Source: Saprospiraceae bacterium
GTDB taxonomy: Bacteria > Bacteroidota > Bacteroidia > Chitinophagales > Saprospiraceae
Assembly (NCBI GenBank): GCA_021604865.1
Contig: BQJU01000005.1
Coordinates: 1 to 64,000 of the forward strand
DNA length: 64,000 nt
Reading direction: 5' to 3'
Every line of letters starts with the position of its first letter. Position 1 is the first letter of the stretch. Below are positions 17,279 to 26,996 of this stretch, piece by piece. Under the pieces are notes generated by a model. It saw nothing but the letters and a program-made list of their open reading frames with translations, did not search any database and was not told the DNA's origin. The position numbers were made by a program, and so were the translations under genes.

Positions 17279-20200
17279 TCAACAATCCACACAACATATC
17301 TCCGGCACTTCTGTCAATGGCGATACCCGCATAATGCGGTATTCACCCAAATGATCAGATAAAGGGCGTGCATTATCTGGCCTCTCTTGTAAATTATCCT
17401 GGAAAGTAATGCCACTCAGTTCGATCTTTTTATTTTCAAATAATTCCTCTGCACTGGTCTTTAGAATGTATTGTAGGGCCGCCTGATTTCGAGTAGCAAT
17501 AGGTCGATAATCCGTCGGTAATAATTCTACACAAACAACACTCAGTGGAGAATCCAGTGGCAATCCGTAACCGGCGAGTGCAGCAAGGATATCTTTTAGG
17601 TTGAAGGTCAGACTTCCATAGATGCGGCCATCTTTATTACTATTTTCCTGGAAACTAACTTCATAAGCCCTTACGCCAAGTGGCGGCTTGCTGCGACGAG
17701 GGAAGTTGAGTTTGGCTTCACCCAAAAGAATGTTTCGATAATCCTGATTGTCTGCCATTTTCACCTGGGCATATAAGAGACACCAGATTTCGGTACGTGG
17801 TGGCCGGGCCGTTACATTTTTGCCATTTTGAACAGCCGTAGCGTAAGGTGCAACAACCTTTATTTGATGATCGCCCCGCTCTACGGTACAAAACAGCGTA
17901 GGTGTTGGATGTTGTACCCCCGTCACCCGTAGCGGGCGACCAAAGCGGCCTTGTGCAGTACTCCAGATGTCACTGTGTCCAATGCGTAATTCATACGTAA
18001 AAAATCCAAATAATTCATCGGATTCAGGGTGTAACCCAGGAGGTAGAGGCACCAGAAAATGTCTTGGTTTCTTATTGGCTTCCGTATTGGCAGGAATCAA
18101 TCCGGTCATAGCGCTCAATCCGGCATTGTCATCTGATTGATTCGGGCGAATGATCCGGATCAATTCGGGGTCAATGGGCAGATCGGGTTCTTCGGCTGCT
18201 TCCAGCAATTCCGGATACCGAGCTAAATCCGCCAGCAAGGGGTCAGGAGCATAAGCCAGAAAACGGATAAACAAACGATCATTGGGATCTTTAACTGGCT
18301 CTTCCAACTCTATCCACAGGTAACGCTTCCGGGCTTCCGTATTGGCATAATGATCATCCCGCTGATAAGGAGATAACGCAATGCCGGCAGAAACCAGCTT
18401 GGGCTCCTGTGCAGGAATGGTAGTAACGGGCAAGGTCAGACTCAATGCCAGTGGATTTTCTTCCGGTGTAGTCTGTACGGGTATCTCTCCGGCTTTAAAC
18501 TTCGGTGTCACCGAGTATTGCACCTCTATAATATCCGGAAATGCGCTGGCACCGGGAGCAGTCGGATCAGGCTTCGGTTCTACAGCATCAATGAACACCA
18601 GTTGGGTATAAGTACGATCGGGCTTTTGCAGGGCCTGAAGGTTGATGGTATTGTGCAAGTTGATAATACCTACTTCCTCTTCCGCACCCCAGTTATTGGC
18701 CCGCCCGAATTTTTTGCGCCGGGTAATCACAAAACCTTCCAATTCCGTTGCATTCCAGGTCCAATCCCGTTGCAGACGCAGATTGATGGGTACTAGCCAG
18801 TGGTTGTACAAGTCCGTTTTCACGGAAAAGGTCAATGAGGTACCATCGGGTGCCAGGGAGTGGCGGATGTTGCGCGTGCAACCAAATTGTACTCGCACGC
18901 CTTCTTCTCCCAGCAGAGACAACCCCCGAGACTCCAGGTTTGTCTGTTTAGCCAGTTTCTGTACCGATAGATTGGCAGTACTCTGTGCCCTACCCAATAA
19001 GTAGGAACGTCCTCTCGGTTTTAGCGCAAAGCTAGGTTGTAAATAAACGCCTTCAATCTGGTCATCTTCAAAAGCGGGATCAAAAAGCTGGCGTTCATCC
19101 TCGGCAGCGCCACGGACCATCAGTTGAATGGTCTTGCCTTTTGCCCAGGCGTCCATTCCGAAATAGGTGTCATCATCAGCCCCCAAACCACGTAGCGTAA
19201 TGCGGATGTCGCGGCCTCTGGGAAGTATAATTTGTGGTAGGCCGGCCAGTTCTGCTTCCGTTACCTTCAGATCCCCCAAATCATTTGGATCACCAAAACG
19301 TAAGACAGCGGCATCGATAAATTCAATGGGCACCTGAAGAGGTGTTTCCACCAGGTTGAGCGGATCAGCTGCGTTGGGGTCATTATCTACGGCTGCAGCG
19401 AAATCCAGCGCATTAAAATTCCGAATGGTTGTGTATAATTTGTTGTAGGATTCTCTTCCGGAAACGCTCAATTGGTTATCCATCAGTAGTGCCTTGATTT
19501 CCACCGTAATTTCTACGCGGTTGACATCCGGATCGGGCAGGCCGATTTCACTTTTTCCAGTGGCCCAATTTGCGTAAGCAATCAGTTTATTGACTACATC
19601 CTGATACTGATTGGTAAAGGCAACATTAGGATAATCCAACAGCGGTCTTCGCAACGCCAGGCTTGCTCCGGTAAAGAAGTTATTGTTTTCCGGCAAATCT
19701 TCCATGCGCACCGCATTGGGTGCTACATAGCGTTTGAATGTCACAGACGTATCTTTAGAAATGGCTTCAAATATGCGGCTATCATTCACACCTGGCCCTC
19801 CGCCACTAATATCCCCCATACGGATCCGAAACTGGTACTGATGGCCGTAAATCAACGGGACCTGATCCAGGCCTACCGGGTCGTATTGTTTTGACAATTG
19901 TACCTGCAATTTCTGAGTGGCACCATCGCCATCAACATAGGTTCGGGTTTCCTCTTCAGTACGATAAATAGCTGCTGCATCCTCATCGGTTAACACCAGA
20001 GATTTTCCGGCCCACTGGGTGAAATAAGCAGGCAGCCAGTAGTTCGCATTTTGGTTACCATCCAATTGCATGGGATAGACTTCCGTTCCTAACTCTATTT
20101 CCGATTCTGGTGTCATAATGGTCTGCCCGCCAAGTACCAGATTTTGTTTGGGCCGAACTGTATTGAGCGAATGCCAGGGATTGTTGTCATCCTGTTTTTC

Positions 20201-21271
20201 ACGCACATCAATCCGGTAGTTAAAAACACCAAGCGGTACATCCAGCCGTTCATTGCCGGGCACAGAAGCATCTGGCTTTAGTTGTCGGTTGAGCCAAATG
20301 AGCATCTGCTCGTCATCCCAAGCCAAACGGATCCCGATATCTTTAGTCGGACACAACATCTCCTGAGAGGCTTCCTCCTGCAAAAAATTGGTGGTGATCG
20401 GCTGGAAACTATGGATAATTTTGGCAAATCCATCGTCATAATCTGCGGCTTCCCGTTGGACCTCATCAAAATTGCCGCTGATCGGCACGGAGTAAGCCAC
20501 GGGAAACAAGACCGGTGCAAATAGGATTCTGCTATCATTAGCAGCCATAGCAGGGATACGGGCGGCATAACGATTTGCTTGTTTGTCATCGGCAAGGACC
20601 TTGTCGGAAAAATAGCCCTGATTGGCAAAGTCTACATATAACCAGCCACCATTTTCGAAAATATTTTCCGGCACTTCAATGGTCAAGTTATTATATATCA
20701 GGCCTGTTTGTTGAGCCACTTCCGGGTGACGCAGGCAGTAGGCGTATACTTTACCCCAACTAATGCGATTACTGGACTGTTTAAAGGCTGGATTGATACC
20801 GCTATCCTTAAAGGCACAGTGATAGCTATCGTCTACAACGGCATCTTTGGTCCTTGGGTTAGTAAAATTGAAGGAACGCCGATAGCTCAAAGGCAGGTAT
20901 TTTTTTATAAAGCGGTGCGGTGCAATACCTGGTGCTTTTTGACTGGCATTCGCGATATCGTCAATTTTAAATTCCGTTTGTAAATGTTCAAAAATCGGAC
21001 GTGCAGAATTGGGAACAGCAACCGTTTCCAGCAAATCGCTAAACGTAACATTCGCATTATCCGGCAATCCGGCCAGTCCGGCAATGATCTTTACATCCAA
21101 TCGCAGGTTTGCCCCTGCATCTGCAAAAGCACCTACATCTGGGAAACCCGAATTGCCCAAATTTTGTAGTGGGCTAAAGTTCCGCGGTATAAATACCAGG
21201 TTGAACCGAAGGTTTCCGGCGTTGTATTCCTGAGGTAAAGCGAGTATTGAAAATAAGGCTTGACTTGCCAT
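17279..21271 (-). CDS. Very large orphan protein (1330 aa), second of a two-gene unit
   Basis: 1330 aa, not recognised. There is no signal peptide (start MASQALFSILALPQEY) and no membrane helix; composition is that of a multi-domain beta-rich soluble protein, Pro/Asn/Asp-rich. Visible local features are a proline-rich segment around residues 900-960, a conserved-looking block PGLHPESDELFGFFTYELR followed by WSTAQGRFGRPLRVTGVQHP near 1100-1150, and a Cys-ending tail CCVDC. It starts 56 bp after the 1714-aa gene in the same direction, so the two are probably one transcript. Lack of export signals argues for a cytoplasmic assembly or for non-Sec release. Base composition does not differ obviously from neighbours. 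Confidence 0.8.
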   Translation of the reverse strand: MASQALFSILALPQEYNAGNLRFNLVFIPRNFSPLQNLGNSGFPDVGAFADAGANLRLDVKIIAGLAGLPDNANVTFSDLLETVAVPNSARPIFEHLQTEFKIDDIANASQKAPGIAPHRFIKKYLPLSYRRSFNFTNPRTKDAVVDDSYHCAFKDSGINPAFKQSSNRISWGKVYAYCLRHPEVAQQTGLIYNNLTIEVPENIFENGGWLYVDFANQGYFSDKVLADDKQANRYAARIPAMAANDSRILFAPVLFPVAYSVPISGNFDEVQREAADYDDGFAKIIHSFQPITTNFLQEEASQEMLCPTKDIGIRLAWDDEQMLIWLNRQLKPDASVPGNERLDVPLGVFNYRIDVREKQDDNNPWHSLNTVRPKQNLVLGGQTIMTPESEIELGTEVYPMQLDGNQNANYWLPAYFTQWAGKSLVLTDEDAAAIYRTEEETRTYVDGDGATQKLQVQLSKQYDPVGLDQVPLIYGHQYQFRIRMGDISGGGPGVNDSRIFEAISKDTSVTFKRYVAPNAVRMEDLPENNNFFTGASLALRRPLLDYPNVAFTNQYQDVVNKLIAYANWATGKSEIGLPDPDVNRVEITVEIKALLMDNQLSVSGRESYNKLYTTIRNFNALDFAAAVDNDPNAADPLNLVETPLQVPIEFIDAAVLRFGDPNDLGDLKVTEAELAGLPQIILPRGRDIRITLRGLGADDDTYFGMDAWAKGKTIQLMVRGAAEDERQLFDPAFEDDQIEGVYLQPSFALKPRGRSYLLGRAQSTANLSVQKLAKQTNLESRGLSLLGEEGVRVQFGCTRNIRHSLAPDGTSLTFSVKTDLYNHWLVPINLRLQRDWTWNATELEGFVITRRKKFGRANNWGAEEEVGIINLHNTINLQALQKPDRTYTQLVFIDAVEPKPDPTAPGASAFPDIIEVQYSVTPKFKAGEIPVQTTPEENPLALSLTLPVTTIPAQEPKLVSAGIALSPYQRDDHYANTEARKRYLWIELEEPVKDPNDRLFIRFLAYAPDPLLADLARYPELLEAAEEPDLPIDPELIRIIRPNQSDDNAGLSAMTGLIPANTEANKKPRHFLVPLPPGLHPESDELFGFFTYELRIGHSDIWSTAQGRFGRPLRVTGVQHPTPTLFCTVERGDHQIKVVAPYATAVQNGKNVTARPPRTEIWCLLYAQVKMADNQDYRNILLGEAKLNFPRRSKPPLGVRAYEVSFQENSNKDGRIYGSLTFNLKDILAALAGYGLPLDSPLSVVCVELLPTDYRPIATRNQAALQYILKTSAEELFENKKIELSGITFQDNLQERPDNARPLSDHLGEYRIMRVSPLTEVPEICCVDC

Positions 21272-21327
21272 GATATCTTGAGTTATAGGTTATACGATTA
21301 ATTTTTCCTTCTTTGACAAATTCCGTT

Positions 21328-24300
21328 TTACGAAAGTTGTCTTTCTTCCTCCCAGGATTCTTCAAAGCTGATATTGATCACCAGGAAGATACTGATGTCC
21401 AATCCAAATGTAACCTGGGCATGCATATTGGTTACATCGCCAATACGTTGTATGCCACCCCGAGCTTCGATCATGATGGTTACGGTAACAATACCACCCA
21501 AAATTTCTGCACGGCCTTTGAACATCAGGAAGGCATCAACATTTAACTCTTGTGCATTCAAATCCATATCGATACCCGCCATATAAGTCAGGGAAAGAGT
21601 GCCCACTACAGGTAGCCCCACCGCAAGTTCCACGCCGATTCCAAAACGCATGGCAATGCCAGGGCCATCCTTCAGGTCAGCATAGAGTTTTACCTTGGTT
21701 TGTCCCACGGCATAAACGGTAGCTGCCGCTACACTGACACACATGACTGATAGTTGAGCATAGAATTCCACAAATGCCCCCGCTGAAGGAAGCAGCTGAT
21801 CAACATCCGTGGCTAGAGACAGGGATTCATTAAAATAGGCACCTACTGCCAGACTTGCCTCTATGCGCATTGGAGCCACCGGGCTATCCAGGCTGGGGGG
21901 TGGGAAACGAATAATCGGTATTTCCTTTTTGGCGCTGAATTTGTATTCCCAAACTTCCGGTGTATTGCTCATGGCAATTTCCAATCCCTTTTGCAGCAGC
22001 TCGGCATAATCTATTGCCGGAAACTGTGAAATGGTTGCCAACAGGCGCAGCACATCATAAATAGGTTTCAAGTCGGGGCCAAATTCAATAATAGGCTGAT
22101 CAATAGAAACCGGTGAACCCTTGGCGGAATTGAAATTGCCTTTGATGATAAAAAGTCGCGAAAATGGTCCCAAATCCACCACAATAGCGGTGTCATTCAA
22201 AGCAGACCCCCAGGATTTTGCCTGAGAATTGATATCAAAATTCAGTACAGAGCTTGCACTTGGCGTTTTGTATTCCAGGTAAATCTTTACCGGCTCATCA
22301 CCGGTTTCCGTACCTACCCAATACCAGGGCCCCTCTGGTAGCACCTGTGCCAGCGCTTTATCCACAGAATTTGCCAGCGCCTCGGTTCCCTTTTCAATCA
22401 TATTATAACCTTCCTCCTGAATCTTAATGGCAATATTTTGCGCGCCCAGATCCAGGGTGTCGGTGATATCCTGCAGGTTGGGAAAAATACCTTTTGAATT
22501 TAGCAAGTGGTAGGCATCAGCAAAGTCCGGCTTTTCAGAAAGCAAGAGGTTTTTGCCCTGTTCAAAACGAGGCAGGCGGAAAAGCGCTTTCTGGCTGCCG
22601 GTATTTTGCAAAAAGGCGTAATGAATGGTGTTGGTGTCTGGAGCCCGGAGCAACTCCCTGGCATTGGCGAAACGAAGCAGTTTGCCATTTTGATTGGCTG
22701 ACCAGTTGCCATTAGCTGAGCGCGTCCATTCTCCTTCCCGGATCAGCGGAATACCTCGTTCATCTTTGACTTGATTGATTTCTCCGGTTTGTTTTTGTTC
22801 CGCCATGCTCCAGGAGCCATCTGGTGGAAGGATCGGAGAGCCTTTAGCGGTGGCGACAAAAATATCCGTGTTGCCAGTATCCTTGGCTGCATCAATTTTT
22901 ATCCGGTTGACCCGCATTTTTTGGCTGGAATTTCCGATATCAACAACGCAATCCACATCGCCACCAATGTCCGGATGTTTGACCAGTAAATCACTTAAGG
23001 CATCCCGTGGTATAGGTACTCCTGCTGGGCTAATTTGCACAAAACCCAGCAATTTTTTGGAAGGAACCCGGCCATTGACCTTGCCTTCTTTGACAAAATC
23101 CATTTCTACATCGGCCGTGAAATAAACGGGGCTGAGTTTGATGCCCCAGGGTTTGCCAACTTCTGCGCCCTGTACCGCCAGAATGTCGCCATTTTGATCC
23201 ATATAGGCTTCGCCGAGCAGTTTCGCCCGGTTGTTGGTATAGGCAGGAATATCGGCTGTGTTCTGGATGTTTTGCACATTATAAACCCCCTTTACCAGGC
23301 CCGGATGGAAAGCATAAGGCCGGAGATTTTTGGTCGATCCATTATTGGCAAATTCCGCAAAAAACGATTTGAAGGTATTCAAAATTCCAGCTGGAATTGG
23401 GTCTTTTACGGTAAAATTAAAGTCGTAAATACCATCGGTTTCTGCCCGCCAGCCACTATCTACACGATAGACATAAGCACTGTTGACCCTAAAAAGGGTG
23501 ATGGTGCGCACCACGTAAATTCCGTAAGGGTAAATAACGCTGCGCACCTGGATGATCTCATGGGCGGTGCGGCCTACCCAAACATCAAATTTTGTTTGGC
23601 TCGTTTGTGCAAATTGAGCTTCGTTATTGAACCATTTATTAAACATACTGGCTCCATAACCGCTAAAATCAATACGCTCCAACGGTACCCCCCGATTTGT
23701 GAAAGGTCCGTATTGGCCACCCGAGCTGAATTCATTATTAAAAATGCCGGTGACATCTTCTCCCAGGATATTGGTCTTGTATGGCGCTGATGAAATCAGG
23801 TTGGTCAGCTGAATGGTATTGCCTTTGAAGATGCGATTTTTCTGCTTCTTGTGTTCCGCACCCGTCGTTTTTAATTGAATACCTCCTGCCACATCATCGG
23901 GAAATTGTGGTTTGTTGAAGTCAATATCGGCTCCCTCGTCAGCCGGGTCAAACTGATTTTTTTTATCGATTTTGGCTACGGCCTGCAAGCCAAATGGCAA
24001 GGTAAAAAAGCTATACGTGTTTAGCTGATCGTCATTTTTAAACTGATCAACGATAAAATTCGTCAATGGAATTGGGGCCAGTGTTACGGTATTGACACTA
24101 TCATTAAAGATCCGCGTAGGACCGCCATCGTCTGGAAAAGCCAATAAACCCGGAGGAGGGTCGACACCCAAAACGGCATTATCGGATAGATTGATGACCG
24201 GTTCCCAGGAGATTTGTGGTACGGTAAATGCTTTGACATATTTGCCGGAAGCTTTGAAATCCATGCCTTCAATCTGGTAGGGTATAGCAGGGGCATTCGG

Positions 24301-26472
24301 GTTTGCGCTGGTTGGCACGTGTGTCAATTGCAAAAGGTAATCTTCATTCAGGAATCCATAGGTGACGCCCATCATATCGGCATTGGTGGACACGTCGAGC
24401 AAGGAAAAAATGTCGCGGCCAACATTTTGAGTAAGATTGCGCCAGGGGCCCTCATACTTTTCAGGCTGGTAGCCATTGTGACTAACCGCAAATGAAAACA
24501 AACTGCTCGGCGGCGTTTCCTCGGAGACTGGTCCAGCAATAAAGTCTGGTCCCGGATTCAGCCCGATATTGCTGGTTTGGGTATTGCCAAGAGGCAAAAA
24601 TTGATAACTAACATTGGCATTTAGTGGATTTTCTTCGTCTTGTGGGGTAGTAACCGGCCAGCTTACGGTGCAGAGTAATAGGGCTGCAATTGACCTTCCG
24701 GAAGCTTTTCCTGTTAGTGCCGCCGAGGAGTTTCTCCCCCGATCGCGGATCAGCAACCCCAGATTGGCTGCATAGGGATCGGGCAGGGTAGGAATGAGGT
24801 AATACAAGCCATGCAGGAGATTTAAAATGCCTTTTTTTAGCTGATCTTCTTTGGCTAGTTCGCCAGCAATGATAAAAGAAGCCGGCTGAGTAACCGTCAA
24901 TAAAGCATTGTTGAGCGCAATAGCATGAGATTCCAGCGGCATATTCTGTATGGAAGCCGTTGTCTGTTGGTCAACGATAATATCCTGGTCATAGAGTACC
25001 AGTCCCTGGTAGGCTGTGGATGCAAAGAGGAGAAATAATGTATCCTTCCCCTTGATCTCAAACGGGCTGCAATCTACTTTGACCGGTCGGTCGGTTTGTA
25101 CATTGGTATCGACTTGAGTGAATATGGCTTCTATACCCACATTCAATGCAGAAAATCGAAAAATAAAAGCATCGGTATATTGTAAATGAACCTCTGAGAA
25201 GAAACCGGTTTTTTCATTTTCCCAAAGGCGGTATTTTTGGTTGGCATAGATATTGCCTGCCGCCTGGGCTGTGACGGTCAATGCACCAGGTTCTAATTGG
25301 AACCATACGGCACCCATTTCTATTTTGCCCCCCTTTAATCCGGACCATTGGCTGGTAATACCGGGTTTTACCAATAAAGCGAGCCCACCGATACCTGCTG
25401 CTTCCGGCGGGGCAGTCAGGGTGATGGCTGCAGTGGGCAAAGACCATGCGGCTTGGGAGATAAACCCTTCACCCTCAAATTGATTGAAAGATGACTTTGA
25501 GGTTCCTGTTGGAATAACAAAAGTGTTGGGTTCAGTAAGCATAGGAACCAGTACCCGGTCAAGCAAAGGAGAGTAGCTGGCATTGGCATTTTCATGGTGC
25601 TTAAAGGGGCGACTTTCGGTAAAAAGCTTCCACTTCGCACGTGCCAATTCATTGATTTTTAGGCTATTTTGAACAACGGTAAAAGTGACTTTTGTCGGCA
25701 ATTGAATACTGGAGTTTTTGACATCGACCCCATAATTATCGGTCGAATCGGGTAGTGTACCGGGTTGCACCAGATCCAGCTCCATCTGGAGGTTGGCACC
25801 AGCGTTTATCACCATTTTATCACCAACCGGAGCATCTTTTTCACCCAACGTCATTGTACCACCATCAATTTTTAAGCCCGTATATTGACCGGCGGGAGCC
25901 GTTGGCGTAAACAAATTTGATCGAATCCAGACACTGCCTTCGTCTATTTTGTACTTCTTTTTCGATGCACCAAGCAAGGACAGTTTGACAGGAATGAGCA
26001 GAGACGGTTGCGCTTCATTGCCAAAATATATGCTTATCGTTTTGGTGAACGTATAAAAGTCGAACCAATAAACCAATCCGTTTTCACCAAAAAAGGGCCC
26101 TTCCGTAAAGGCAATTGCAGCACCCCGCCCCCATCGGGGCGTCGACCCCGGAATTTGACTGTTGATCGTCGGTGTTGTGCGCCGGAACACCCGGTAGTTA
26201 ATCTCTTTTTTGTCGGCTTTTTTGGCTGCCAGGCGTTCCGTCATCACCTTCATCTCCTTAAACAAAGGTGTTTCCTCAAGCAACTCCCCGGAAATGCTGT
26301 CCGTGCGCTCAGTATGGAAAACAATATCCCGAATTTCCATCTCAGGTTCCCGGAGCATCGCTTTGGCCAGCGATTCCTGTAGGTTTTGAATAGAAGCAAT
26401 TTGATCTTTGGAGGATCTTTTTAATCGGCCGGTTAGTTCCACCAATCTGGCGGCTAGAGTTTTAGGGTCCAT
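21328..26472 (-). CDS. Very large orphan protein (1714 aa), first of a two-gene unit
   Basis: 1714 aa, not recognised. Residues 1-90 are helical and charged (LKRSSKDQIASIQNLQES, EMKVMTERLAAKKADKKE), possibly coiled coil. The long middle is beta-rich with many Gly/Pro/Asn turns. The last 200 residues change character: small-residue and hydrophobic alternation (VSVAAATVYAVG, GIGVELAVGLPVVGTLS, GGIVTVTIMIEARGG) as in amphipathic beta-sheets or a membrane-inserting barrel, ending with a charged ESWEEERQLS. There is no N-terminal signal peptide. Upstream lies a 524-bp gene-free region that would hold its promoter. Size and beta-sheet content recall adhesin, tail-fibre or toxin scaffolds, but no domain of those families was identified. 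Confidence 0.8.
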   Translation of the reverse strand: MDPKTLAARLVELTGRLKRSSKDQIASIQNLQESLAKAMLREPEMEIRDIVFHTERTDSISGELLEETPLFKEMKVMTERLAAKKADKKEINYRVFRRTTPTINSQIPGSTPRWGRGAAIAFTEGPFFGENGLVYWFDFYTFTKTISIYFGNEAQPSLLIPVKLSLLGASKKKYKIDEGSVWIRSNLFTPTAPAGQYTGLKIDGGTMTLGEKDAPVGDKMVINAGANLQMELDLVQPGTLPDSTDNYGVDVKNSSIQLPTKVTFTVVQNSLKINELARAKWKLFTESRPFKHHENANASYSPLLDRVLVPMLTEPNTFVIPTGTSKSSFNQFEGEGFISQAAWSLPTAAITLTAPPEAAGIGGLALLVKPGITSQWSGLKGGKIEMGAVWFQLEPGALTVTAQAAGNIYANQKYRLWENEKTGFFSEVHLQYTDAFIFRFSALNVGIEAIFTQVDTNVQTDRPVKVDCSPFEIKGKDTLFLLFASTAYQGLVLYDQDIIVDQQTTASIQNMPLESHAIALNNALLTVTQPASFIIAGELAKEDQLKKGILNLLHGLYYLIPTLPDPYAANLGLLIRDRGRNSSAALTGKASGRSIAALLLCTVSWPVTTPQDEENPLNANVSYQFLPLGNTQTSNIGLNPGPDFIAGPVSEETPPSSLFSFAVSHNGYQPEKYEGPWRNLTQNVGRDIFSLLDVSTNADMMGVTYGFLNEDYLLQLTHVPTSANPNAPAIPYQIEGMDFKASGKYVKAFTVPQISWEPVINLSDNAVLGVDPPPGLLAFPDDGGPTRIFNDSVNTVTLAPIPLTNFIVDQFKNDDQLNTYSFFTLPFGLQAVAKIDKKNQFDPADEGADIDFNKPQFPDDVAGGIQLKTTGAEHKKQKNRIFKGNTIQLTNLISSAPYKTNILGEDVTGIFNNEFSSGGQYGPFTNRGVPLERIDFSGYGASMFNKWFNNEAQFAQTSQTKFDVWVGRTAHEIIQVRSVIYPYGIYVVRTITLFRVNSAYVYRVDSGWRAETDGIYDFNFTVKDPIPAGILNTFKSFFAEFANNGSTKNLRPYAFHPGLVKGVYNVQNIQNTADIPAYTNNRAKLLGEAYMDQNGDILAVQGAEVGKPWGIKLSPVYFTADVEMDFVKEGKVNGRVPSKKLLGFVQISPAGVPIPRDALSDLLVKHPDIGGDVDCVVDIGNSSQKMRVNRIKIDAAKDTGNTDIFVATAKGSPILPPDGSWSMAEQKQTGEINQVKDERGIPLIREGEWTRSANGNWSANQNGKLLRFANARELLRAPDTNTIHYAFLQNTGSQKALFRLPRFEQGKNLLLSEKPDFADAYHLLNSKGIFPNLQDITDTLDLGAQNIAIKIQEEGYNMIEKGTEALANSVDKALAQVLPEGPWYWVGTETGDEPVKIYLEYKTPSASSVLNFDINSQAKSWGSALNDTAIVVDLGPFSRLFIIKGNFNSAKGSPVSIDQPIIEFGPDLKPIYDVLRLLATISQFPAIDYAELLQKGLEIAMSNTPEVWEYKFSAKKEIPIIRFPPPSLDSPVAPMRIEASLAVGAYFNESLSLATDVDQLLPSAGAFVEFYAQLSVMCVSVAAATVYAVGQTKVKLYADLKDGPGIAMRFGIGVELAVGLPVVGTLSLTYMAGIDMDLNAQELNVDAFLMFKGRAEILGGIVTVTIMIEARGGIQRIGDVTNMHAQVTFGLDISIFLVINISFEESWEEERQLS

Positions 26473-26996
26473 GATTTGTATTTTAATCTGGAAATGACTT
26501 CTGACTACACAACCTGGGGCAAGAATTAGAAGCGTATCCGTTCAATAGAGAACTGCATTGAGCCGGTAAGCGCATCATGCCCATTCCTCCGTTGAACTAA
26601 CTACAATTAATCAGTTGAATACTTTAGTCGTTACGAAACAGGTGTAAATATGTTTTGCATTAAAAAGTACTAGTAGCGTTGGTCTCAAAACTTATTTTTA
26701 AACTAGAGATACTACTGGAATAGCGATTTAGGGCCCAACCCAAAAGACTAGTTGAGGTCAATCACCATTTTAAGAAGGGAAATGTTTTGGTTTCAGTTAT
26801 CTTGGGTAAACGATAAGCAATGTACAAAAAATAAGCGTTCACCGCAAGAGGGAAAACAGGGTGAACACTAAATAATAGATAAGCATAAACAATAATCTCT
26901 CGACATTCCGCGCCTGTTTGGTGGTCGGATTTGGATTACACACACACTCAAGCATGTTAGAAGAGATTCTTCTTCTAACATGCTCAAAAGGATCAA
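26473..26996. other. Gene-free region upstream of the 1714-aa gene
   Basis: 524 bp between the divergently placed ends: the start of the 1714-aa gene on the left and the stop of the M48 protease gene on the right. No credible coding frame, tRNA or exact TAnnTTTG box was found. The right end carries the hairpin at 26951-26984. It is AT-rich, and its length is unusual in this compact window, so it may hold regulatory sites for the giant-gene pair. Confidence 0.5.
26951..26984 (-). terminator. Perfect 13-bp hairpin after the M48 protease gene
   Basis: AGCATGTTAGAAG (26951-26963) and CTTCTAACATGCT (26972-26984) are perfect inverted repeats around an 8-nt loop. The hairpin begins 12 bp past the M48 gene stop. 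No strong U-run follows on the minus strand, so termination is likely but the hairpin could also stabilise the mRNA 3' end. Confidence 0.5.

Noticed and set aside
23035-23790. Open frame of 251 codons on the plus strand inside the 1714-aa gene
   Set aside because: Antisense to an intact long gene, no start context or family signature.
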